Below are positions 27,588-34,682 of a DNA stretch of 39,409 bases, piece after piece (positions within the stretch are counted from its first letter, which is position 1; the number at the start of each line of letters is the position of its first letter). The stretch covers positions 1 to 39,409 of the forward strand of contig CAZSSM010000064.1 in the NCBI GenBank assembly GCA_964609385.1, read 5' to 3'. A model generated the notes under the pieces. It worked only from the letters and a program-made list of their open reading frames with translations. It searched no databases and was not told where the DNA came from. The position numbers were made by a program, and so were the translations under genes. Source of the stretch: CAZSSM01 sp964609385 (lineage in GTDB: Bacteria; Planctomycetota; Planctomycetia; Isosphaerales; Isosphaeraceae).

Positions 27588-29048
27588 ATGGCTGGATCTC
27601 GAATGAGCCGACGTCGTCTCTTGGGGCCCGGGGCGCTCGCGACGCTCGGGCTGACGACTTCGGCGTGGTCAGCTCGTGCGGGCGAGCGACTCGACACGGT
27701 CCCGGACGATGAGCTGATCGCCCTGGACGGCTCCGATCGTGACGCCTCGATAACGATCCAGCGGCTCATCGACGAGGGGACAGGGTTGGTCGTCCTTCCT
27801 CGCGGACGATACCGGATCGACCGCCCGATCCGGATCGATCTGGCGCGCGTTGGTCCGACGGCGATTGTCGGTCAGGGCGGCGCGACGCTCGTGGCGACTG
27901 GTCCCGGGCCGGCGATGGTCGTCGAGGGCACGCACGAGGGGACGGCCAACCCCGAGAGCGTCGACGAGTCGCTCTGGCGTGATGAGCGACTACCCATCCT
28001 CGATGGATTCGCCATTGAGGGCGACCATCCCGATTCGATCGGCGTTCGCCTGATCGGCACCTTCCAGGCGACCCTCCATCGCTTGATGATCCGACGCTGT
28101 CGGGTCGGTGTCCACCTGACCGGTCGCAACCGTAATCTGATCATCTCGGCGTGCCATATCTACCATTGTCGTGAGCTGGGGATCCACTTCGACCGAGTCA
28201 ACCTCCACCAGGCAATCGTCGCCGACAGTCACGTCAGCTATGCGTCCCGCGCGGGGATCCTGCTCGAAGGGGGCGAACTCCGCAACTTCCAGATCGTCGG
28301 TAACGACATCGAATACAATTACGATTCTGAAAAGCCGGGATGTGCCGACGTCCTGGTCGATCTGCGCGAGGATGGCTCGACGTTCAGAGAGGGGACGATC
28401 GTGGGCAACACGATCCAGGCTCGGCCCAGTCCTGGCGGCGCAAACGTCCGCGTGCTCGGCGGCGAGAGCCTCCGAACTTCGGGCCTGCTGGCGATCACCG
28501 GGAACTTGATCGGCAGTCAGCAGACCAACATCCACCTCGACCGCTGCCGAGGCGTATCGATCGCGGGCAACTCCATCTACAGCGCGATGCGGAACAGCCT
28601 CTTCATCGAGCGCTCGGCCAACGTGACCGTCGCGGCTAACCCGATCGACTGGAACCCCGACACGCGTGGGAAGTCCTACCTCGATGGGATCACGATTCGC
28701 GAATGCCAAGGCGTCACGGTGAGCGACCTCGTCTTGGAAAACTGTCTTCGAGAGCAGGAGGCCGCGATCGAGGTCTCGGCGAGCCAAGACGTCACTCTCG
28801 ACTCATGCCAGGTGCTGGACCCGGCCGGAGTGGGCATCCGGCTCCGCGATGTTCGGGCATGTCGCGTCGGCGCGACGACCATCCGCGACCGGCGAGTTGG
28901 CGACGACCGCCGGATGACTCGCTCATTGATGATCGAGGGCGAATCCAGCCGCGATTGCCTCATCCACGACCTCATCGTCGATGCCGACTCACTTGCCGTC
29001 GCGCCCAACTCAGCGAAGATCACTGACGTACTCGAGATCACGGCATGA
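27588..29048 (+). CDS. Exported right-handed beta-helix protein with twin-arginine-like signal
   Basis: A 486-aa protein with an N-terminal SRRRLLGPGALATLGLTT signal (twin-arginine type). It then has a pectate-lyase-like right-handed parallel beta-helix. It starts with ASITIQRLIDEGTGLVVLPR and GRYRIDRPIRID, the usual pectin-lyase-fold entry. Coils follow, such as GIHFDRVNLHQAIVADSHVS, GILLEGGELRNFQIVGNDIE and NIHLDRCRGVSIAGNSIYSA. Proteins of this form include polysaccharide lyases, epimerases and phage-like fibres; no catalytic set is recognisable. AAGGAG seven bases before ATG 27588 fixes the start. It is transcribed away from nagB and converges with dtd. Confidence 0.85.
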   Translation: MAGSRMSRRRLLGPGALATLGLTTSAWSARAGERLDTVPDDELIALDGSDRDASITIQRLIDEGTGLVVLPRGRYRIDRPIRIDLARVGPTAIVGQGGATLVATGPGPAMVVEGTHEGTANPESVDESLWRDERLPILDGFAIEGDHPDSIGVRLIGTFQATLHRLMIRRCRVGVHLTGRNRNLIISACHIYHCRELGIHFDRVNLHQAIVADSHVSYASRAGILLEGGELRNFQIVGNDIEYNYDSEKPGCADVLVDLREDGSTFREGTIVGNTIQARPSPGGANVRVLGGESLRTSGLLAITGNLIGSQQTNIHLDRCRGVSIAGNSIYSAMRNSLFIERSANVTVAANPIDWNPDTRGKSYLDGITIRECQGVTVSDLVLENCLREQEAAIEVSASQDVTLDSCQVLDPAGVGIRLRDVRACRVGATTIRDRRVGDDRRMTRSLMIEGESSRDCLIHDLIVDADSLAVAPNSAKITDVLEITA

Positions 29049-29057
29049 TCGCGAGAA

Positions 29058-29507
29058 TCAAAACGTTTTCTCGCTATCGAGCAGGAGCGTGACGGGGCCG
29101 TCGTTGATCAGATGGACGTCCATGTGGGCCCCGAAGCGTCCGCCCTCGACGGTGAGGCCATGGTCGGCGAGCTGGTTGAGGAGCGATTTGTAGAGGGCCT
29201 CGGCATGGTCCGGAGGTGCGGCGGCAGTGAAATCGGGTCGTCGCCCTTTGCGGCAGTCGCCGTGGAGGGTGAACTGGCTGACGACCAACAACGCGCCGCC
29301 GATCTCGCGGACATCGAGGCTCATCTTGCCCTGGTCGTCCGGGAAAGCGCGCAGCCCGACGATCTTCCGGGTCAGCCAGTCGACGTCCGCTTCGCTGTCC
29401 CCCTGACCGACGCCGAGCAGGACGAGCCAGCCCTTCCGGATTTGGCCGACGATCTCGCCCTCGACGACCACCGACGCCTCATGGACGCGTTGCAGGACCG
29501 CCCGCAT
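29058..29507 (-). CDS. dtd: D-aminoacyl-tRNA deacylase
   Basis: A 149-aa enzyme that hydrolyses D-amino acids, and mischarged glycine, from tRNA, preventing their entry into proteins. The N-terminus MRAVLQRVHEASVVVEGEIV and the two cross-subunit active-site motifs, S-Q-F-T-L at about residue 77 and the Gly-cisPro pair in NDGPVTLLLDS near the C-terminus, are all present. Length is normal for the family and the start is canonical. It begins 14 bases after the asparagine synthetase stop on the same strand, so it is probably co-transcribed. Confidence 0.96.
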   Translation of the reverse strand: MRAVLQRVHEASVVVEGEIVGQIRKGWLVLLGVGQGDSEADVDWLTRKIVGLRAFPDDQGKMSLDVREIGGALLVVSQFTLHGDCRKGRRPDFTAAAPPDHAEALYKSLLNQLADHGLTVEGGRFGAHMDVHLINDGPVTLLLDSEKTF

Positions 29508-29521
29508 CGTTCAAGCCTCCA

Positions 29522-31594
29522 TCAGTCATGAACGTCCTCGGTACCCGGGTGGCCCGAAAAGCCTGGTCGTGCTTTGAGCAGCGTCGAGGTTCCGTTGACG
29601 GCCGACAGCAACGTCGACGATCCGGGGACTCCGGTGGCGTCGTGGCGGATCCGAGGTGGCTCCCAGGTCGGCAGCGAGCAGAGTCCTCCACCACAGTAAA
29701 TATGGTGCCACAGCTGAGTAGCGACCACGCAGGTCAAACCGATATCAAAGACCCCCCGCGCTGGTGTGATCCTCGGCATCCGGGCCTGGTACCAGCACTG
29801 ATGGGCGACGCCGTCCGGGTCGAAATAGCCGGCGCGTTGGAGCGACTCGGGACTGAGCAGTTCATCGACCCATGCTGGTCGACCCGGCTCCAGGAACGTC
29901 TTGGCCATCCGAGCGCGGAACATCGTCTTAGGGCGACGCGCGATCGCCCGCGGCAGCATCCGCTCGGCAACCTGGCGGAGCAACCACTTCTCGCGGAGTC
30001 CCGAACCCAGCTTGTACTCCGGCGCGAGCGACGCACAGAAGGCCACAACGTCCTCGTCGAGGAACGGATACCGCGTTTCGACCGACGCATTCATCGCGAT
30101 CCGGTCCCCCTTGGCGATCATCAACAGGCCGGGCAACATCACCTTATAACCAACGTATAAGGACTGATTCAGCGGATGCCAGCGTGTCAATCGGTTGGTC
30201 GGCAGGTCGAGGTCGCCGAAGGCGTCATGGTCGCCCAGACGCTCCCACATCGATTCAGCATAGAGGCTTGAACGGCCTGCGGCGAACAGCTCGTACATTT
30301 CCTGTTGAGCTGGCCGAATCCCTTTGAAGGCGTGCTGGGGTGGCCGTCGAGACGGATGATCGCCGGCGGCACCCAAGACCAGCGATCGGAGCGACCGCCA
30401 GAGGCCCTCACCAGTCAGTCCGACCAAGCGATCGCGGATCGCCTGGGCCTTGAACCAGACGTAGCCGGCCATCGCTTCGTCGGCTCCCTCGCCGGTCAAG
30501 ACGACCTTGTACTGGTGCTGGTGGACCTCTTGCGCTAGCCGGAGCAGCGCGGCACAGGAGGTGTCCAGCACCGGACCCTCCGCCGCCCGGATCAGTTCGG
30601 GATAGGCCTCAGCGATCTGGCCGCGATCCAACGCCAATGTCGTCAACGGAGCGCCCAAGGCGGCGGCGGACTCGGCCGCCTCGGCCTGCTCGTCCGGACC
30701 CGAACCCCGCGAAAACCCGATCGTGAACGACCGAGGCGCCCCGCCTCGGAGCCGTTGACAGTAGCCCAGCACGACCGTCGAGTCGAGTCCGCCACTAATG
30801 TAGTTGACCACCGGCACGTCGCCGTGGAGCCGACGGCGGACCGACTGCTCCATCAGTTCGTCCAACTCGTCGATCAACGGGGTCGGGTCCTCAGAGACCC
30901 GCTCCTGACCGCGATCAGGGAAATCCAGATCCCAATAGAGGTGCCTGCTGACCCGCCCGTCCTCGACGCGAAGGAAGTGGCCTGGCGCGAGCGACGAGAT
31001 CCCCTCAAAGAATGTCCGGGTCGTCCCGGCAGCGATAAAATGGAAGAGGTGGTCAATACCTTTCCGGTCGGGCTCGGCCGAGACCAACCCGGAAGCCAAG
31101 AGCGCTTTGATCTCGGACGACCAGAGCAGCCAGCCGTCAACCTCAGTTGTGTAGAGCGGGCAGATTCCCAAACGATCGCGGCCCAGCAAGAGTCGGCCAT
31201 GGGAGCGGTCCCAGATCGCCGTGGCGAACTGACCGGTCGTTTGGGAGAAGACGTCGAGACCATGCTCTCGGTAGAGGCCGATCCAAGCCTCGGTGTCGCA
31301 ACGGGTATGCAGGACATGACCGCGCGTCAGGAGCCACTGTCGGATCTCGGGGTAGTCGAACAGCTCGCCGTTGAAGGCAGTCACAATCGACCCGTCTTCC
31401 GAGCGAATCGGCTGGCGACCCCCAGATAAATCGACGATCGCCAAACGGCGGGCCGCTAGGGCAACACCTGGCTCATGATATGTGTCCTGATCGTCAGGTC
31501 CGCGGTGCGCGATCGCGGCGGCCATCGCCTCCAGCCGGACCGGGTCGAAACTCCGCTTCGCGACCAGATCGATCGCGCCTACGATCCCGCACAT
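29522..31594 (-). CDS. asnB: Glutamine-hydrolysing asparagine synthetase
   Basis: A 690-aa class II glutamine amidotransferase. Cys2 of MCGIVGAIDL is the glutaminase nucleophile, which fixes the start at 31594 despite an open frame to 31693. The glutaminase domain shows RGPDDQDTY and FNGELFDYPEIR. The ATP-pyrophosphatase loop SGGLDS is at 267-272, followed by TGEGADEAMAGY and the conserved segment RYPFLDEDVVAFCASLAP. The enzyme makes asparagine, or a related amide on another substrate, from aspartate, glutamine and ATP. A C-terminal extension of about 60 residues beyond the usual end is rich in Gly, Ser and Thr. The gene is followed closely by dtd. Confidence 0.92.
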   Translation of the reverse strand: MCGIVGAIDLVAKRSFDPVRLEAMAAAIAHRGPDDQDTYHEPGVALAARRLAIVDLSGGRQPIRSEDGSIVTAFNGELFDYPEIRQWLLTRGHVLHTRCDTEAWIGLYREHGLDVFSQTTGQFATAIWDRSHGRLLLGRDRLGICPLYTTEVDGWLLWSSEIKALLASGLVSAEPDRKGIDHLFHFIAAGTTRTFFEGISSLAPGHFLRVEDGRVSRHLYWDLDFPDRGQERVSEDPTPLIDELDELMEQSVRRRLHGDVPVVNYISGGLDSTVVLGYCQRLRGGAPRSFTIGFSRGSGPDEQAEAAESAAALGAPLTTLALDRGQIAEAYPELIRAAEGPVLDTSCAALLRLAQEVHQHQYKVVLTGEGADEAMAGYVWFKAQAIRDRLVGLTGEGLWRSLRSLVLGAAGDHPSRRPPQHAFKGIRPAQQEMYELFAAGRSSLYAESMWERLGDHDAFGDLDLPTNRLTRWHPLNQSLYVGYKVMLPGLLMIAKGDRIAMNASVETRYPFLDEDVVAFCASLAPEYKLGSGLREKWLLRQVAERMLPRAIARRPKTMFRARMAKTFLEPGRPAWVDELLSPESLQRAGYFDPDGVAHQCWYQARMPRITPARGVFDIGLTCVVATQLWHHIYCGGGLCSLPTWEPPRIRHDATGVPGSSTLLSAVNGTSTLLKARPGFSGHPGTEDVHD

Positions 31595-31907
31595 GATTGT
31601 AGCCGTCTCGTAACTCGGGAACGGATCGGGTGTTAGGACAACGTTCCTCGATGAGGACGCCGCGCTCGGTCCGATCGTAACCGATCCCCACAATCCGTGC
31701 GAGTCGAGCTAAATCGGTTCGAATCCGGCTCTGATCTGTCAAGCTATGGCCAACGGGCCCGTCCTTGAGCCCGCAAACGAGACAAAATTCGATGAGAATG
31801 ACATGCAGAGAGTTTAGACAATCGAGCGAACATGGAGTGATAAGAAGACCGATCCGCTCGATCAGAGCCTCGACGTTCGAATGTCTTGAGGTGGGTCACG
31901 ATGACGA
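31595..31907. other. Intergenic stretch, nothing recognised
   Basis: About 310 bases between the unknown gene at 31908-32582 and asnB, presumably carrying the asnB promoter. A tRNA-like T-loop string near 31713 was considered and rejected. No hairpin or repeat stands out. Confidence 0.45.
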
Positions 31908-32582
31908 TCAGTTCCAGCCGGGATGGAGACCGGTGATCGAAACTTTCATTGGTTCTTGGACCGACCAGAGAAGGCCCTCAATGAGGTCAAGGTCGTCTCC
32001 AAGCGACTCAGGTGTCGTCGCCGTTGCATTGCGAATCGTCAGCCGAACAATGCGTCCGGTGGTCTCTTCTCGGATCAGCTCGATCCACGAATCCGGGCCG
32101 CTCAAGTCCACGCAGAAAACCGGGTAGCTCGTAATGGCTTTGGTGCAGCCTTCATCCAGCCCTTCGTGATCCCCCGTCTCATCGAGGTAACATGCCATGT
32201 AGCTGCGAATTCTATTGCGGTTGGCTGGAGGCCGTTCGAGTAATCCGCTCAACTCCCGGCCAATGAGGAGGCGGGGACTCGTCGGTTCGAATCCAACGAG
32301 AACCTGACCTTCATTGACGCGACGGACTTCCCAACAAGTCCCTTTGATCAGTGACTCGGGATCATCCGGTTTCCGAATCAGATCACCAGCATCGAGGGAA
32401 TCGAACCCGTCGAGATTGCTTCGACCGCAATGGGTGCGGCTGACTAGCGTTGAGCAGAAGTCGAAAGTGCCCCAAAAACAACAGTTCGTCGTTCCATAAC
32501 GAGATCGAGCCGCACTCCGGTAATCCGTTGGCACAAGCGAAGACAGAGCCAGTTGCTTCACGACTCCAGCAAACCCTATCAT
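31908..32582 (-). CDS. Hypothetical protein, cysteine-rich N-terminal region
   Basis: A 224-aa protein that I do not recognise. It has several cysteines, mostly in the first 70 residues (TTNCCFWGTFDFCSTLVSRT), and a middle part with LIKGTCWEVRRVNEGQVLVG. The C-terminal half looks like beta-rich sequence ending in VSITGLHPGWN. No signal peptide, membrane segment or catalytic motif is evident. Codon use is less GC-rich at third positions than neighbouring genes. The ATG at 32582 has AGGAG about 11 bases upstream. The frame is open to 32666. Within it, GFEPTSPRLL resembles the translation of a tRNA 3' end, but no tRNA folds there. Confidence 0.6.
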   Translation of the reverse strand: MIGFAGVVKQLALSSLVPTDYRSAARSRYGTTNCCFWGTFDFCSTLVSRTHCGRSNLDGFDSLDAGDLIRKPDDPESLIKGTCWEVRRVNEGQVLVGFEPTSPRLLIGRELSGLLERPPANRNRIRSYMACYLDETGDHEGLDEGCTKAITSYPVFCVDLSGPDSWIELIREETTGRIVRLTIRNATATTPESLGDDLDLIEGLLWSVQEPMKVSITGLHPGWN

Positions 32583-33272
32583 TGCATCTTTCTCCTGCTC
32601 GTGAATGATCCGCATCCTGATGACGCAAGTGGCACTAGAGGTTCTTGGAGATCGATTGCCCCGCAATTTTAACGTTTGTGCATGCGGATTTTATTGAGGC
32701 TTTTTTGAATTAGATTGAATCGAACTGGGTAAGATGCGATCGATCGAGGATCCATTGACTAAACGTTCGAGGGCTCCGAGATTGGCACGAAAAATCAAAA
32801 AACGTCGAAAACGATTTCCATGGGGCGTACGTTGAAAACGGCGACGAATCGACATCTCGTTCGAGCGAGACAGGCAAACCGCTCCAGTGGTCATCATGAA
32901 AAACGATCTTCGCGGGCAACCTTTTTGGGATCAGGCGTTGATTGGGTTCTGTCGACCGGTCTTGCCCTCATGGTGAGCCACATTACAAACGGCGGGTGAA
33001 TTGACGGGTGTGGCGAGCCTTCGGTGCCAGTTCTCTCGGCTCAGGTCGTTCCGATTCGCGTCCAACGATGGGTGGTGAACCGGACTGTCTGGCTAGGTGT
33101 CTTTCTTTAGGTCGTCTCTGGGCTAGGCGTCGATGGGGCCGTCTGGTTACTAAGTGGGTGCTTAAGCAACTGGAACAGACTTGGGAGCGGGGTTCTGGGT
33201 CGGCTCACCTTACTTCGACTGTTGATCCTCAGTTTGACAATCGGATCTGCATCCCTCGGAGGAGCCTTCCCC
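32583..33272. other. Long intergenic region upstream of the hen1-pnkp operon
   Basis: Close to 700 bases between the diverging unknown gene and hen1. It is AT-richer than the genes, with A- and T-runs around 32690-32720 and 32790-32830. A 10-bp perfect palindrome TGCTTAAGCA lies near 33159-33168, about 105 bases before the hen1 start. No gene with a ribosome binding site was found. The length leaves room for regulation of the repair operon, but none can be read from the sequence. Confidence 0.45.
33258..33264 (+). promoter_or_regulatory. Ribosome binding site of hen1
   Basis: GGAGGAG eight bases before ATG 33273. It selects this start over the in-frame start at 33222. Confidence 0.8.
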
Positions 33273-34682
33273 ATGATCTTGACGATCGAGACGACGCACA
33301 GGCCGGCGACCGAACTCGGGTACCTTCTGCATAAGAACCCGGATCGGGTGCAGTCCTTCGACCTAACGTTCGGCCGGGCACATGTGATGTATCCAATCGC
33401 CGAAGAATCTCGTTGTCGGGCCGCGCTAGTCCTGGACATCGATCCGATCGAGCTAGTCCGGAACCGGCGATCCTCGGGAGCGACCGGACCGGCAACGAAG
33501 TCGCTGGCCCACTATGTGAACGATCGTCCTTATGTGACCTCATCGCTGATGAGTGTCGCTCTCGGAACGGTCTTTGGGACAGCGCTGGCGGGTCGGAGCA
33601 AGGAGCGTCCGGAACTGGCCGGCCAGGCCATCCCGCTGGTCGCTGAACTGGCTGCGGTCCCGTATCAAGCGGGTGAAGAATTGATCCGTCGGTTCTTCGA
33701 GCCCCTCGGTTATGAGGTCGACATCGCCACGCATCGGCTTGTCGATGCGTTCTCTGATTGGGGGGACGCTCCTTACTTCAGCGTTCGTCTCAAACAGACG
33801 ACGACGCTTCGGGCTCTCCTCCAGCACCTGTATGTGCTTATGCCTGTGCTCGACAATGCCAAGCACTACTATGTCGACGAGTCCGAGGTGGAAAAGCTGC
33901 TGAACCAGGGCTCCGACTGGCTCGCGAGTCATCCCGAACGGGATCTGATCACGAGGCGGTACCTCAAGTACCAGCAGAAGCTGACCCGTGAGGCGTTGGA
34001 TCGCCTGAAGGAATCGGGCGATGAGGACGAGGAGTCGGACGACGAGATCCGAGACGCGCGCGAGGCGGCGATCGAGCGACCGCTGGGCTTGCATCAGCAG
34101 CGGATCGATGCGGTCCTGGGCCAACTGCGTGCCTTGGACGCGCGGAGTGTACTGGATCTGGGCTGCGGGGAGGGTCGTCTCATCCAGGAGTTGCTGACCG
34201 ACTTCCAGTTCGAACGGATCGTCGGGGTCGATGTCTCGGCCCATGCCTTGCGACGCGCCGCCGATCGTTTGAAGTGGGACCGGCTCCCCGAGTCGGTCCG
34301 CTCTCGGGTCGAGCTGTTGCAAGGGTCTTTGACCTATCGCGACGACCGCTTGACGGGGTTCGACGCAGCGGCGGTGATCGAGGTCATCGAGCATCTCGAT
34401 CCGCCCCGCCTGCCAGCCTTCGTTGAGGTTCTCTTCGGATCGTCGCGACCGCAAGCGATCGTGTTGACGACCCCCAACGCCGAATACAACGTGCGTTGGG
34501 AGAGCCTGCCAGCGGGTCGGTTCCGCCACGAGGATCATCGCTTCGAGTGGTCGCGAGACGAGTTTCGGTCGTGGGCCGAGTCGGTCGCCGAGTCATATGG
34601 ATATCGTGTCGAGTTCGCGCCAATCGGCCCGGTCGATGATGAGGTCGGTCCGCCGTCGCAGTTGGGAGTCTTCCGTCGATGA
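33273..34682 (+). CDS. hen1: Bacterial Hen1, RNA 3'-terminal ribose 2'-O-methyltransferase
   Basis: A 469-aa enzyme that methylates the 2'-OH of the 3'-terminal nucleotide of cleaved RNA before ligation, protecting the repaired site from renewed ribotoxin cleavage. The N-terminal half (residues ~1-245) is the Hen1_N domain that contacts and activates the Pnkp ligase; it begins MILTIETTHRPATELGYLLH, typical of the family. An acidic linker (GDEDEESDDEIRD, ~249-261) leads to the methyltransferase: SAM motif DLGCGEG at 295-301, metal ligands in EVIEH (370-374) and in RHEDHRFEW (418-426). All expected ligands are present. The stop overlaps the pnkp start as ATGA (34679-34682). Confidence 0.96.
   Translation: MILTIETTHRPATELGYLLHKNPDRVQSFDLTFGRAHVMYPIAEESRCRAALVLDIDPIELVRNRRSSGATGPATKSLAHYVNDRPYVTSSLMSVALGTVFGTALAGRSKERPELAGQAIPLVAELAAVPYQAGEELIRRFFEPLGYEVDIATHRLVDAFSDWGDAPYFSVRLKQTTTLRALLQHLYVLMPVLDNAKHYYVDESEVEKLLNQGSDWLASHPERDLITRRYLKYQQKLTREALDRLKESGDEDEESDDEIRDAREAAIERPLGLHQQRIDAVLGQLRALDARSVLDLGCGEGRLIQELLTDFQFERIVGVDVSAHALRRAADRLKWDRLPESVRSRVELLQGSLTYRDDRLTGFDAAAVIEVIEHLDPPRLPAFVEVLFGSSRPQAIVLTTPNAEYNVRWESLPAGRFRHEDHRFEWSRDEFRSWAESVAESYGYRVEFAPIGPVDDEVGPPSQLGVFRR

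Noticed and set aside
31710..31730. tRNA-like T-arm string (GGTTCGAATCC) on the plus strand
   Set aside because: No matching acceptor stem, D-arm or anticodon arm can be formed from the ~70 bases upstream.
32270..32310. tRNA 3' end-like sequence (GGTTCGAATCC on plus; GFEPTS in the minus translation)
   Set aside because: The T-stem has a mismatch and no complementary 5' acceptor strand lies at the right distance; the minus-strand protein frame is longer and has a ribosome binding site.
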